A stretch of 64,000 nt of DNA, taken from NCBI RefSeq assembly GCF_026241515.1, contig NZ_JAPHPW010000001.1:124001-188000 (forward strand), given 5' to 3'. The notes beneath the pieces are model-generated. The model was not told the origin of the DNA and searched no databases. It saw only the letters and a program-made list of their open reading frames with translations. This DNA comes from Vibrio sp. 14G-20 (GTDB lineage: Bacteria > Pseudomonadota > Gammaproteobacteria > Enterobacterales > Vibrionaceae). The translations under genes were made by a program, and so were the position numbers. Shown piece by piece: positions 8,079-16,209 of the stretch. Position 1 is the first letter of the stretch; every line of letters starts with the position of its first letter.

Positions 8079-8097
8079 TGTTACAAAATGTGTAACA
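8079..8097. promoter_or_regulatory. Palindromic candidate operator upstream of the AbgT gene
   Basis: TGTTACA-AAATG-TGTAACA has two perfect 7-base arms. It lies about 100 bp upstream of the transporter start and inside the only long gap here (7981-8368), which is otherwise AT-rich. The regulator is unknown. Confidence 0.5.
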
Positions 8098-8368
8098 AAC
8101 GACGACTTTTAACTCTATTTGAGCAATTGATTAGCAAATAAATCCATATTAAATACAAAATCTAGATTTATAATTCACAAATACACATTCACCACAAATA
8201 TAAACAAAGATGTAACCTATTGATTCACTTGAAAATAAAACACATCGTACGCTAAATAAATACTCTATCTTTAACCAGGTTCCTCTCGAGGAAAAAGAAA
8301 AGCAGGCAAATGAATGACGTTTGACTTTCCCCTCGTTTTTTACACACGTGTCACATCCAATTGACGGC

Positions 8369-8494
8369 TTATTTCTGAACTGCTTTGAATCTCGGATTGG
8401 TTTTGCAGATAACATAGTGACGGCCTCGGCGCTTTACTATCTGACAATCTGGGTGACGGCTCTTTGCACTTTTCAGTGATTTCACGACTTTCAT
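8369..8494 (-). CDS. rpmJ2: Ribosomal protein bL36 type B, zinc-independent paralogue
   Basis: A 41-residue L36 paralogue (YkgO type): [17 protein letters not shown], then [20 protein letters not shown]. Standard L36 holds zinc through a C-x2-C-x12-C-x4-H cluster. Here that cluster is incomplete and only two cysteines remain, so it should not need zinc. Its ATG directly abuts the rpmE2 stop codon (8495), so the two genes are translationally linked. Under zinc starvation such paralogues replace the zinc-containing forms and free zinc. Regulation is likely by Zur through the palindrome at 8783-8794. Confidence 0.93.
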   Translation of the reverse strand: MKVVKSLKSAKSRHPDCQIVKRRGRHYVICKTNPRFKAVQK

Positions 8495-8755
8495 TTATTT
8501 CGCTCCCTTACCTAATTGACCAAAACGACGAGTAAAGTTCGCAACACGTCCCTCTTTATGTAGCACTCTCTGTTTACCGGTATAGAAAGGGTGCGACTTT
8601 GACGACACTTCAATGGTGAAGTAAGGATAAGTATTGCCATCTTCCCATTCAATAGTGCGATCTGTTTTCAGCGTAGAGCCTATTAAGAAGTACTCATCGA
8701 CACTGGTGTCATGAAAGACTACAGGACGGTAATCTGGATGGATATTTGGTTTCAT
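8495..8755 (-). CDS. rpmE2: Ribosomal protein bL31 type B, zinc-independent paralogue
   Basis: This 86-residue protein is the YkgM-type L31. It begins [16 protein letters not shown] and carries [20 protein letters not shown] (about residues 43-62) and a C-terminal [12 protein letters not shown]. The zinc-binding cysteines of type A L31 are absent. It would take the place of zinc-containing L31 when zinc is low. It forms a two-gene unit with rpmJ2, and the upstream region has a Zur-like palindrome about 30 bp before the start codon plus an adjoining Fur-like box. Confidence 0.96.
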
Positions 8756-8782
8756 TGTCTTTCTCTAAATGATTAATTTGTT

Positions 8783-8794
8783 ATGTTATAACAT
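8783..8794. promoter_or_regulatory. Zur-like operator upstream of rpmE2-rpmJ2
   Basis: ATGTTATAACAT is a perfect 12-bp palindrome, within TTATGTTATAACATTTC. It matches the core of gammaproteobacterial Zur sites (GTTATNNNATAAC-like). It lies 28-39 bp upstream of the rpmE2 start. Zur control of these paralogues is established in several bacteria; here it is inferred. Confidence 0.7.
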
Positions 8795-8795
8795 T

Positions 8796-8814
8796 TCAAA
8801 TGATAATCATTATC
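8796..8814. promoter_or_regulatory. Fur-like box between rpmE2 and trmO
   Basis: The segment ending ATGATAATCATTATC matches 16 of 19 positions of the consensus Fur box GATAATGATAATCATTATC. It lies immediately beside the Zur-like palindrome, 41 bp from rpmE2 and 66 bp from trmO. Fur and Zur sites are related, so it may extend Zur control instead. Confidence 0.55.
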
Positions 8815-8879
8815 AAAAGAAAAACAAGCTAATTTATGATATTTTTCCACCATAGATCGTAATTAGAGAGCGTCTGCTC

Positions 8880-9575
8880 ATGTACTCCATTGAACCTATT
8901 GGCTTTATAGAGTCTCCTTATAAAGAGAAGTTCGCCGTGCCAAGGCAACCTAGATTGGTGCCAACATCCACCTCAAGAGTCAGGCTGGTTGATGCGGCAA
9001 ACTGCCTTGAATCAGTTCGTAACATCGAACAATTCAGCCATGTGTGGCTGCTATTTCTATTCGACAAGAACCTTGAAGCGGGCTGGAAACCAACAGTGAG
9101 ACCACCTCGACTCGGTGGTAATGAACGCATAGGTGTGTTCGCATCACGTGCGACATTCAGACCGAATGGGATTGGTATGTCCGCGGTTGAGCTCAAAGGT
9201 GTCTCTCAAGAGAAGGGGCAGACTTGGTTGGATTTGGGCAGTGTCGATCTCGTAGACGGCACGCCGATCATCGACATCAAACCTTATATCCCCTACTCGG
9301 ATGCGATTCCGGGTGCACTTGGAGGCTTTGCCGCCGATGAACCTGAAGTGCTAGACGTGAACTTTTCACAGCAAGCCCAAGCGAAACTGGCACAACACCC
9401 GCAGGCACGCCATATCATTCAGGTGATCAAAGAAGTGCTTGGTCAAGATCCACGCCCTGCCTATAAAAAAAGCAAGCCGGACAGTAAGGAATATGCGGTA
9501 AATTTGTTCGATCTTAACGTGAAATTCGTTGTTGAGGCGCTTTTCATCAATGTAACTGACATTGAACGCTTTTGA
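8880..9575 (+). CDS. trmO: tRNA (N6-threonylcarbamoyladenosine(37)-N6)-methyltransferase TrmO
   Basis: A 231-residue member of the TsaA/YaeB/VirR family. It methylates t6A37 of tRNA(Thr) using S-adenosylmethionine. Recognisable parts are IGFIESPYKEKFAVPRQP at the N-terminus, the RVRLV strand, WLLFLFDKN, the core VRPPRLGGNERIGVFASRA (about residues 76-94), RPNGIGMSAVEL, and DGTPIIDIKPYIPYSDAI (about 127-144). It is upstream of proS on the same strand with a 101-bp gap, the same pairing as E. coli yaeB-proS. Confidence 0.95.
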   Translation: MYSIEPIGFIESPYKEKFAVPRQPRLVPTSTSRVRLVDAANCLESVRNIEQFSHVWLLFLFDKNLEAGWKPTVRPPRLGGNERIGVFASRATFRPNGIGMSAVELKGVSQEKGQTWLDLGSVDLVDGTPIIDIKPYIPYSDAIPGALGGFAADEPEVLDVNFSQQAQAKLAQHPQARHIIQVIKEVLGQDPRPAYKKSKPDSKEYAVNLFDLNVKFVVEALFINVTDIERF

Positions 9576-9676
9576 GATCCCAAATAGGCTGATATTATAT
9601 GCGGCTATATCAGATTTGCTGTCGTCACTCACTGCAGCAAATTTTCTTTTATCAATGATGAAACGGATACCATAGA

Positions 9677-11392
9677 ATGCGTACCAGTAACTACCTTCTT
9701 TCTACTCTGAAAGAGACTCCAAACGACGCAGAAGTTATCAGCCACCAGCTGATGCTACGTGCAGGTATGATCCGTAAGCTAGCTTCAGGTTTATATACTT
9801 GGCTACCTACTGGTCTACGTGTACTGCGTAAAGTCGAAAATATCGTTCGCCAAGAGATCGATAATGCAGGTGCCGTTGAAATCTTGATGCCCGTAGTTCA
9901 ACCGTTTGAGCTTTGGGAAGAGACTGGCCGTTCTGAAAAGATGGGCCCTGAGCTACTTCGTTTCACAGACCGTCACTCTCGTCCGTTCGTTCTTAGCCCA
10001 ACAGCTGAAGAAGTAGTAACGAGCCTAGTACGTAACGAGATCAGCTCTTACAAACAGCTACCTCTAAACCTGTACCAAATCCAGACTAAATTCCGTGATG
10101 AGCGCCGCCCTCGTTTTGGCGTAATGCGTGCACGTGAATTCTCTATGATGGATGCGTACAGCTTTGATATCGACAAAGAAGGCTTAGAAAAGTCTTACCA
10201 AGCGATGCACGATGCTTACTGTAAAGCATTCGACCGCATGGGCCTTGAGTACCGTCCAGTATTGGCAGACTCTGGCGCAATCGGCGGCAGCGGCTCTCAA
10301 GAGTTCCACGTTCTTGCTGAAAGCGGCGAAGACCTAATCGCATTCTCTTCTGAGTCTGATTACGCAGCGAACATCGAGAAAGCAGAAGCACTAGCTCCTA
10401 CTGAAGAAGTTGCAGCGCCTACTCAAGAGATGGAACTGGTTGATACGCCAAACGCAAAAACAATTGCTGAACTTGTAGAACAACACGGTCTAGCAATCGA
10501 GAAGACAGTGAAGACTCTATTCGTTAAAGCTTCTGATGAAGTAGACGCTGATATCATCGCGCTAATCATCCGTGGTGACCACGAGCTTAACGAAGTGAAA
10601 GCAGAGAACCTTCCACAGGTTGCTTCTCCACTAGAGATGGCTTCTGAAGAAGAAATCCGTGCACTTGTTGGTGCAGGTCCTGGTTCACTTGGCCCTGTTG
10701 GTCTAGAGCTACCATTCATCGTTGACCGCTCTGTTGCTGTAATGAGTGACTTCGGCGCTGGCGCAAACGTAGATGGTAAGCACTACTTCGGCATCAACTG
10801 GGGTCGTGACGTTGAGCTTGCTCAAGTTGAAGACCTACGTAACGTTGTTGAAGGCGACCTTAGCCCATGTGGTCAAGGTACAATCCAACTTAAGCGCGGT
10901 ATCGAAGTTGGTCACATCTTCCAGCTAGGTAACACTTACTCGAAAGCAATGAACTGTAACGTGCTTGGTCCTGATGGTAAGAGCGTAATCCTAGAAATGG
11001 GTTGTTACGGTATCGGTGTTTCACGTGTTGTTGCATCTGCTATCGAGCAAAACCACGATAAATTCGGTATCACTTGGCCAGACGCACTAGCGCCGTTCCA
11101 AGTTGCTATCGTACCAATGAACATGCACAAATCTGAGCGCGTTAAAGAAGCCGCTGAGAAGCTATACGCTGAATTAACGGCTATGGGTATCGAAGTACTA
11201 TTTGATGACCGTAAAGAGCGCCCTGGTGTTATGTTTAAAGATATCGAGCTAGTGGGTATTCCGCACACTATCGTTATCGGTGATCGCAGCATGGACGAAG
11301 GTAACTTCGAATACAAAAACCGTCGTACTGGTGATAAAGAAGCTATCGCAATGGACACGGTTATCGAGCACCTTAAGGCTCAACTAGCTTAG
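9677..11392 (+). CDS. proS: Proline--tRNA ligase
   Basis: A 571-residue bacterial-type class II prolyl-tRNA synthetase, full length. The N-terminus [15 protein letters not shown] is that of the E. coli enzyme. Motif 2 includes [22 protein letters not shown] (about residues 135-156). The central insertion (about 225-400) is the editing domain that removes mischarged alanine. Motif 3 lies near [14 protein letters not shown] (about 441-454), and the C-terminal anticodon-binding domain begins around residue 470 (FQVAIVPMN). It is followed by a terminator. Confidence 0.98.
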   Translation: MRTSNYLLSTLKETPNDAEVISHQLMLRAGMIRKLASGLYTWLPTGLRVLRKVENIVRQEIDNAGAVEILMPVVQPFELWEETGRSEKMGPELLRFTDRHSRPFVLSPTAEEVVTSLVRNEISSYKQLPLNLYQIQTKFRDERRPRFGVMRAREFSMMDAYSFDIDKEGLEKSYQAMHDAYCKAFDRMGLEYRPVLADSGAIGGSGSQEFHVLAESGEDLIAFSSESDYAANIEKAEALAPTEEVAAPTQEMELVDTPNAKTIAELVEQHGLAIEKTVKTLFVKASDEVDADIIALIIRGDHELNEVKAENLPQVASPLEMASEEEIRALVGAGPGSLGPVGLELPFIVDRSVAVMSDFGAGANVDGKHYFGINWGRDVELAQVEDLRNVVEGDLSPCGQGTIQLKRGIEVGHIFQLGNTYSKAMNCNVLGPDGKSVILEMGCYGIGVSRVVASAIEQNHDKFGITWPDALAPFQVAIVPMNMHKSERVKEAAEKLYAELTAMGIEVLFDDRKERPGVMFKDIELVGIPHTIVIGDRSMDEGNFEYKNRRTGDKEAIAMDTVIEHLKAQLA

Positions 11393-11421
11393 TAATCCGA
11401 TTACTGACTAGATAAACATTG

Positions 11422-11448
11422 AAAGGCTGCCATTAGGTGGCCTTTTTT
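11422..11448 (+). terminator. proS terminator
   Basis: A 10-bp stem with two G-U wobbles, 11422-11431 with 11436-11445 around an ATTA loop, is followed by a run of six T. It lies 30 bp past the proS stop codon. Confidence 0.85.
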
Positions 11449-11582
11449 GTACCTGTCGTTTCCCTTTAAATTCTCTTCTATTTATCACTAGAGTAAATAA
11501 CGTAAGTTAATCCCCTGTTCATCTTCAAATCCGTATATTGGTGTCATCAACTTTTTGGACATGCTCACCATTGGAGGTATCG

Positions 11583-12278
11583 ATGGATATCAAAAGCTTA
11601 CTGAACCAAGCACTTAAATCAGATCTCGTAAAACAAGGCACTCAGAAACTTTCCCAAGGATCTTCGAGTTTAAGTAGCCTTTCAAAAAGCAGTAACAGCG
11701 ATGGCAAGAGTAGCAGTAAGAGCACACTAGGCGCCTTCGGTGCAGGCGCAGTTGGCGGAGGACTCTTAGGTGCGTTAATGGGCTCGAAGAAAACCAAGAA
11801 AATGGGTAAGAAAGCCGCTGGTATTAGTGGCGCAGCAGCACTTGGTGCTCTCGCTTATAAGGTCTACAACGACTATCAGTCTAAACAAGGCCAGACACCC
11901 AATGTCGAGCAGGCTCAATTTGATGAGAACGATTCAAACCATAGCGTACTGATTCTAAGATCGATGATTGCAGCATCCAAAGCCGATGGCCATGTCGATG
12001 AAGAGGAGATGGCCAAGATCGAGCAAGCTGTCGAAAACATGGGCGCCGATTATCAACTGACGAAATTGGTATCTGAAGAGCTGCACAAACCGCTCGACCC
12101 AAGCGAAATCGCTCAATTGGCAACGTCACCTCAACAGGCGAGTGAGATCTACTTAGCTTCTTTGATTGTGGCCGACGAACAAAACTTCATGGAAAAGGCG
12201 TACCTGAAAGAGCTCGCGAAGCAACTCAACCTTGCTGATGAAGTCACCTATCAACTTGAACAACAAGTATCTAGCTAA
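11583..12278 (+). CDS. DUF533 / TerB-like family protein (YebE-like)
   Basis: A 231-residue protein of the DUF533 family. The N-terminal half is serine-rich and low in complexity (SSSLSSLSKSSNSDGKSSSK), followed by a glycine/alanine-rich hydrophobic stretch (about residues 50-100, GAFGAGAVGGGLLGALMGS and AAGISGAAALGALAYKVYNDY) that probably inserts in or contacts the membrane. The C-terminal half (about 115-230) is a TerB-like helical domain with LRSMIAASKADGHVDEEEMAKI. The ATG at 11583 is chosen because GGAGG precedes it; an in-frame ATG at 11538 would add 15 residues. Function is unknown; enteric YebE responds to envelope and stress signals. Confidence 0.85.
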   Translation: MDIKSLLNQALKSDLVKQGTQKLSQGSSSLSSLSKSSNSDGKSSSKSTLGAFGAGAVGGGLLGALMGSKKTKKMGKKAAGISGAAALGALAYKVYNDYQSKQGQTPNVEQAQFDENDSNHSVLILRSMIAASKADGHVDEEEMAKIEQAVENMGADYQLTKLVSEELHKPLDPSEIAQLATSPQQASEIYLASLIVADEQNFMEKAYLKELAKQLNLADEVTYQLEQQVSS

Positions 12279-12442
12279 TCGGTAAGTACCAAACGAAGCA
12301 GTAAAGAACGGCCTAAGCAGCGAACTAACCAAGTGAGATCTTGAGCAAGGACAAACTAACTCTGAACTTGATCAGATCCACTTTGTTTTTGCTTATCTCT
12401 ATGTGTATATTGAGATCAGTTATCATTTGGTTAGGTATAAAA

Positions 12443-12646
12443 ATGAAAGTATACGATTGTTGTGATTTGGTGCGTGAACTGTATTCTCAAATTGGCAGTG
12501 GCGACCAAGGCTATATCCCTAAAGCGATCACCTGCGCGGTAAAAACATTGAATGACCTTGCTGCAGATGAATCTCTTCCTAAAGAAGCGCGTGAGCGTGC
12601 AGCATTTGCCGCTGCAAACCTACTGATCTCAGATTTCGAGGACTAA
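12443..12646 (+). CDS. yaeP: UPF0253 family protein YaeP
   Basis: A 67-residue protein matching E. coli YaeP: a [21 protein letters not shown] start region, then a conserved helix pair ([25 protein letters not shown]) and the ending [13 protein letters not shown] place the start at ATG 12443 ([10 protein letters not shown]), since the in-frame extension back to 12341 encodes unrelated hydrophobic sequence. The DUF4250 gene follows after one base, so the two are one operon. Function is unknown. Confidence 0.9.
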   Translation: MKVYDCCDLVRELYSQIGSGDQGYIPKAITCAVKTLNDLAADESLPKEARERAAFAAANLLISDFED

Positions 12647-12647
12647 T

Positions 12648-12839
12648 ATGAACCTCGCTAATTTTGAAAAGATGGATCCTGTAATGTTGATGAGCATCGT
12701 CAACATGAAGCTACGTGACGACTTCGGTGGTGATTTGGATCGAGTGGTCAACTTCTACGAGATCGACAAAGCAGCATTGATCGCTAAACTTGCGTCTGCT
12801 GGTTTTGAATTCCTCCCAGAAGCCAAACAGTTTCGATAG
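12648..12839 (+). CDS. DUF4250 domain-containing small protein
   Basis: A 63-residue protein with the DUF4250 pattern: NFEKMDPVMLMSIVNMKLRDDFGGDLDRVVNFYEIDKAAL and a C-terminal LASAGFEFLPEAKQF. It is soluble and helical. Its start lies one base after the yaeP stop codon, implying coupled translation, and a strong terminator follows 25 bp after its stop. Function is unknown. Confidence 0.85.
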   Translation: MNLANFEKMDPVMLMSIVNMKLRDDFGGDLDRVVNFYEIDKAALIAKLASAGFEFLPEAKQFR

Positions 12840-12863
12840 TCATTTAGAACAAACTTGATTTTG

Positions 12864-12893
12864 AAAGACCAACCTCAGTGTTGGTCTTTTTTA
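12864..12893 (+). terminator. Terminator of the yaeP-DUF4250 operon
   Basis: A perfect 10-bp stem (12864-12873 with 12880-12889) with a CTCAGT loop is followed by a T run. Confidence 0.9.
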
Positions 12894-13003
12894 TTGGTGA
12901 TACTTATTGGATAAACATGTAGTTAGCCAGTTATAAATTATCTGTCTACATCTATACTTTTATATCTTAGAGTCAACGAACGCTCCTTGAACCAAAGCGT
13001 ATT

Positions 13004-13036
13004 GTTGTATAGGCTACCTAAAATAGCCTATACAAC
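13004..13036. repeat. Long perfect inverted repeat upstream of a lipoprotein gene
   Basis: Thirteen base pairs (13004-13016 with 13024-13036) enclose a 7-base loop. No T run follows, so it is not a classical terminator. It sits 35 bp before the lipoprotein start codon, either as an operator or as a 5' UTR hairpin. Bases 12894-13003 hold nothing else recognisable. Confidence 0.7.
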
Positions 13037-13071
13037 TCATCACCCAATCTGATGATAGCGAAGGATTAACA

Positions 13072-13398
13072 ATGAAAAGACTCGGACTTTTGGCAGTTTT
13101 CGCCGCAACACTGACTGCAGGTTGCGCTTCAAATACACAGCAAGACAACTTTCGTGAAGCCTCTTTTGAGCTGTGTAATACCGAAGTCGATATTTACTCA
13201 GTAAGCCATGATGAAAGAGTACGCATTGTCTGCTCTGATGGCTCTAAATTCGCGATAAACAACGAAGACACGCTAGAAGTGATGCGTGATATCAATATTG
13301 ACTACTGTGATGGCGAAGGCTTAGGCAAATTCAACGAGAGCCGCCATTATTACTCATTCAAATGTAAGTCTGGCACTCTGCTAAGCATCAGAAAGTAA
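13072..13398 (+). CDS. Small predicted lipoprotein of unknown function
   Basis: A 108-residue product with a classic lipoprotein signal: MKRLGLLAVFAATL and lipobox LTAGC, with the acylated cysteine at residue 18. The mature part is about 90 residues and contains four further cysteines (in ELCNTE, RIVCSDG, DYCDG and FKCKSG), enough for two disulfides in the periplasm. No family is recognised. A good AAGGA ribosome-binding site precedes the ATG, a long hairpin lies in its leader, and its own terminator follows, so it is monocistronic. Confidence 0.8.
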   Translation: MKRLGLLAVFAATLTAGCASNTQQDNFREASFELCNTEVDIYSVSHDERVRIVCSDGSKFAINNEDTLEVMRDINIDYCDGEGLGKFNESRHYYSFKCKSGTLLSIRK

Positions 13399-13418
13399 AA
13401 CCAATATAAGAAAACCAC

Positions 13419-13450
13419 AAAGGGTTGATGTACAAAAATCAGCCCTTTTT
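13419..13450 (+). terminator. Terminator of the lipoprotein gene
   Basis: An 11-bp stem (13419-13429 with 13438-13448, one G-U pair) and an 8-base loop is followed by TTTTT, 21 bp after the stop codon. Confidence 0.8.
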
Positions 13451-13486
13451 AGTACCCGCAATAACCAATCTTCAAAAACAAAAAAA

Positions 13487-13505
13487 AGCCCCAACAGGGA
13501 CCTTT
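13487..13505 (-). terminator. Degenerate terminator, outermost unit of the array after glyA
   Basis: On the minus strand AAGGTCCC-TGTT-GGGGCTT forms an imperfect hairpin followed by seven or more T. It resembles the two better terminators at 13596 and 13697 and ends the third unit of the array. Confidence 0.5.
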
Positions 13506-13512
13506 TAAATCA

Positions 13513-13587
13513 TTTTTCAAAGTAGTCGTTTGAAATTCTAGGAGAGCTTACGGATGTAAGTGAGCATGCTCGACAGCGTAGTACGTC
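13513..13587. repeat. Copy A of a MITE-like intergenic element
   Basis: It shares with copy B (13727-13824) the blocks TTTTTCAAAGTAGTC, TTTGAAATTCTAGGAGAGC and CTTACGGATGTAAGTGAGC-ATGCTCGAC. It lacks 8 bp (ACGCGGAG) in the middle, and its right end is degenerate. Confidence 0.85.
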
Positions 13588-13595
13588 AAAAACAA

Positions 13596-13618
13596 AAAGG
13601 CTCCCAACAGGAGCCTTT
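13596..13618 (-). terminator. Second intrinsic terminator downstream of glyA
   Basis: A perfect 9-bp stem, 13596-13604 with 13610-13618, is followed on the minus strand by TTTTTG-TTTTTG. Confidence 0.85.
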
Positions 13619-13627
13619 CAAATCGTA

Positions 13628-13680
13628 TTTTTCAATCAAATAGCTTTAGTTCAAGGAAAAGGCGCGGAGTTTACAAACAC
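13628..13680. repeat. Degenerate copy C of the MITE-like element
   Basis: It retains TTTTTCAA at the same offset from the preceding terminator and a GCGCGGAGTTTAC block that parallels CGCGGAGCTTACG in copy B. The rest has diverged. Confidence 0.45.
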
Positions 13681-13696
13681 CTTTATCTAGAAACAA

Positions 13697-13719
13697 AAAG
13701 GGACTCAATGAGCCCCTTT
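13697..13719 (-). terminator. First intrinsic terminator downstream of glyA
   Basis: A 10-bp stem with one mismatch, 13697-13706 with 13710-13719, is followed on the minus strand by CCCTTTTTG. It is separated from the glyA stop by element B. Confidence 0.8.
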
Positions 13720-13726
13720 AAATGTG

Positions 13727-13824
13727 TTTTTCAAAGTAGTCATTTGAAATTCTAGGAGAGCACGCGGAGCTTACGGATGTAAGTGAGCATGCTCGACAAC
13801 GAAGTTCAAATGACTACGAAGAAA
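13727..13824. repeat. Copy B of the MITE-like element, with terminal inverted repeats
   Basis: The most complete copy. GTAGTCATTTGAA near the left end and TTCAAATGACTAC near the right end are a perfect 13-bp inverted repeat, flanked by TTTTTC and GAAAAA. It has no coding capacity and ends two bases from the glyA stop codon, so it forms the first part of the glyA 3' UTR. Confidence 0.85.
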
Positions 13825-13826
13825 AA

Positions 13827-15077
13827 TTAAGCGTAAACAGGTAGACGCTTACAAATTTCTAATACTTTTGCTTTCGTTGCTTCGATAACAGACTCATCGC
13901 CCATGTTATCAAGAATGTCACACATCCAGCCAGCAAGAGCTTTCGCGTCTGCTTCAGAGAAACCACGACGAGTAATAGAAGGAGAGCCGATACGAATACC
14001 AGACGTAACGAATGGGCTACGTGGGTCGTTTGGTACTGAGTTCTTGTTAACAGTGATGTTAGCTGAACCTAGTGCTGCGTCTGCTTCTTTACCTGTGATG
14101 TCTTTGTCGATTAGGTCAACTAGGAACAAGTGGTTCTCTGTAGAACCTGAAACGATGTTGTAACCACGTGCTAAGAATTCAGCAACCATTGCTTTTGCAT
14201 TAGCCACTACGCGAGCTTGGTACTCTTTGAATTCTGGCTCTAGAGCTTCTTTGAACGCTACTGCTTTACCAGCGATAACGTGCATTAGAGGACCACCTTG
14301 GCCGCCAGGGAATACTGCTGAGTTTAGTTTCTTGTAAAGGTCTTCGCCTTCGTTAGAAAGGATAAGACCGCCACGAGGACCAGCAAGCGTTTTGTGCGTT
14401 GTCGTTGTTACAACGTGAGCATGTGGAACTGGGTTCGGGTAAACGCCTGCAGCGATTAGACCAGCAACGTGAGCCATATCTACGAAGAAGTAAGCACCTA
14501 CTTTGTCAGCGATTTCACGCATGCGCTTCCAATCACAAACTTGAGAGTAAGCTGAAAAACCACCGATGATCATCTTAGGCTTGTGCTCGATAGCTAGCGC
14601 TTCCATCTCTTCGTAATCGATTTGACCTGCTTCATCGATACCGTAAGGAATGATGTTGTAAAGCTTACCAGAGAAGTTTACTGGAGAACCGTGAGTTAGG
14701 TGACCACCGTGCGCAAGGCTCATACCTAGAACAGTATCGCCAGCATTCAGTAGTGCCATGTATACAGCGTTGTTTGCTTGAGAACCTGAGTGAGGTTGTA
14801 CGTTTGCGTATTGAGCGCCAAACAGTTCACATGCACGTTCGATTGCTAGAGTTTCAACTTTATCTACGTACTCACAACCACCGTAGTAACGCTTACCTGG
14901 GTAGCCTTCAGCGTATTTGTTTGTAAGTTGAGAACCTTGAGCTTCCATTACACGTGGGCTTGTGTAGTTTTCTGAAGCGATAAGTTCGATGTGCTCTTCC
15001 TGACGAAGAGTTTCTTCTTGGATAGCTGCGAATAGATCCGCATCGTAATCAGCAATGTTCATGTCACGCTTAAGCAT
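13827..15077 (-). CDS. glyA: Serine hydroxymethyltransferase
   Basis: A full-length 416-residue PLP enzyme converting serine and tetrahydrofolate to glycine and 5,10-methylenetetrahydrofolate, the main one-carbon source. Conserved blocks are [21 protein letters not shown] (about residues 28-48), [28 protein letters not shown], the PLP-lysine motif [14 protein letters not shown] (lysine near 230) and [10 protein letters not shown] near the C-terminus. It is monocistronic. A PurR-type box at 15135-15150 lies upstream, as at E. coli glyA. Downstream are three terminator/repeat units in a row. Confidence 0.98.
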   Translation of the reverse strand: MLKRDMNIADYDADLFAAIQEETLRQEEHIELIASENYTSPRVMEAQGSQLTNKYAEGYPGKRYYGGCEYVDKVETLAIERACELFGAQYANVQPHSGSQANNAVYMALLNAGDTVLGMSLAHGGHLTHGSPVNFSGKLYNIIPYGIDEAGQIDYEEMEALAIEHKPKMIIGGFSAYSQVCDWKRMREIADKVGAYFFVDMAHVAGLIAAGVYPNPVPHAHVVTTTTHKTLAGPRGGLILSNEGEDLYKKLNSAVFPGGQGGPLMHVIAGKAVAFKEALEPEFKEYQARVVANAKAMVAEFLARGYNIVSGSTENHLFLVDLIDKDITGKEADAALGSANITVNKNSVPNDPRSPFVTSGIRIGSPSITRRGFSEADAKALAGWMCDILDNMGDESVIEATKAKVLEICKRLPVYA

Positions 15078-15134
15078 CTGTATCTCCTGACTCAGATTGT
15101 ACTGAAAGTTTCAAAAAAACCACACAACGACCGA

Positions 15135-15150
15135 AAGCAAACGTTTCCGT
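15135..15150. promoter_or_regulatory. PurR-type operator upstream of glyA
   Basis: AAGCAAACGTTTCCGT matches 14 of 16 positions of the PurR consensus ACGCAAACGTTTTCGT. It lies 58-73 bp upstream of the glyA start. The rest of the gap 15078-15424 shows no other recognised feature. Confidence 0.7.
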
Positions 15151-15424
15151 CACCGTTTTGATGTGACGCATTCTACATAATTTGATCTAGGTCATAAAGA
15201 GCTAATTGCAATTTTATCATGCAGTTTTTTCATAATCACATATAAGATTCATCATGGTTATTTAGCTTATCCAACCAAAGATGACGCTTACTGTCAATTT
15301 TACGCTTTACACCCTGTAAAACGCAGATTACATAGGTTTACCTTAATTTTGCACCTCAAGCTACCGAAAGCTAAGGTTTTTCTCTACTATGCACGCCCTT
15401 ATTGGTTAGGTAATTATAAAAACG

Positions 15425-16027
15425 ATGGAAAAACACTCACGTAAAGAAGATTGGGTAGCGATTCTCACTGGCACGTTTTTAGTGGCGTTAGGCGTCTTCT
15501 TTTTACAGTCAGCGAACCTGCTTACCGGTGGTACTACTGGCTTGGCTCTGCTTTTGAGTCAATTCTTGCCTGTAACCTTTGGTATTTTATACTTTGTTGC
15601 TAATTGTCCATTTTACTTATTGGCATGGAAACGATTTGGCCGTAGCTTTGCTATTAGCAGTGCGATTTCTGGTGCTTTAGTGTCTGTGTTTGCCGATCAT
15701 TTATACTTAGTTATCTCGCTAGAAGTTCATAACGAGATCTATTGTGCTGTTGCAGGCGGCCTGTTGATGGGCTTAGGTATGCTAATCCTATTCCGTCACC
15801 GCTCAAGCTTGGGTGGCTTCAACGTACTGTGCTTGTTTATCCAAGACCGCTACGGTATCTCGGTAGGTAAAACCCAAATGGCTATTGATGCGTGTATTCT
15901 GTTTGCATCGTTCTTCTTTGTGTCACCTTGGGTAATTGCCGTATCTGTTTTAGGCACCGCAGTATTGAACATCGTATTGGCAATGAACCACAAGCCTACT
16001 CGTTATTCGGTCAACTACGCGTCTTAG
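15425..16027 (+). CDS. YitT family membrane protein
   Basis: A 200-residue polytopic inner membrane protein of the YitT/DUF161 family with five to six predicted membrane segments. The conserved N-terminal part contains TGTFLVALGVFFLQSANLLTGGTTGLALLL, with the GGTTG motif characteristic of the family, and the later RHRSSLGGFNVLCLFIQDRYGIS includes the second glycine motif. Only the N-terminal membrane domain is present; the C-terminal DUF2179 domain of longer Firmicute members is missing, as usual in gammaproteobacteria. Function is unknown. It is divergent from glyA and convergent with treC. Confidence 0.88.
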   Translation: MEKHSRKEDWVAILTGTFLVALGVFFLQSANLLTGGTTGLALLLSQFLPVTFGILYFVANCPFYLLAWKRFGRSFAISSAISGALVSVFADHLYLVISLEVHNEIYCAVAGGLLMGLGMLILFRHRSSLGGFNVLCLFIQDRYGISVGKTQMAIDACILFASFFFVSPWVIAVSVLGTAVLNIVLAMNHKPTRYSVNYAS

Positions 16028-16116
16028 CGCTTACTAGCTGCCCTATGTTGTTAGTATCTGGTGCTTTAGCTTCCAGCTATGCAGGCAGAAACATTATGAC
16101 CAATACATCACTAAAA

Positions 16117-16152
16117 TAAAAAGGCTTTGGGGAGCACTCCAAAGCCTTTTTT
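16117..16152. terminator. Bidirectional terminator between yitT and treC
   Basis: A long stem (AAAAAGGCTTTGG with CCAAAGCCTTTTT) around GGAGCACT has T runs on both strands, so it serves both convergent genes. Confidence 0.85.
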
Positions 16153-16209
16153 AAATGCCTAAATCTTTAGGGGGACGTAATAATTAGGTTTGTTAAAATA
16201 GAAACAATG

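Noticed and set aside
8149..8415. 88-codon minus-strand frame overlapping rpmJ2
   Set aside because: The true gene in another frame is rpmJ2 at 8369-8494. The long frame has no family similarity.
12341..12442. N-terminal extension of YaeP with a hydrophobic segment
   Set aside because: YaeP homologues begin at the conserved ATG 12443; the 34 upstream codons resemble no family and look like leader sequence.
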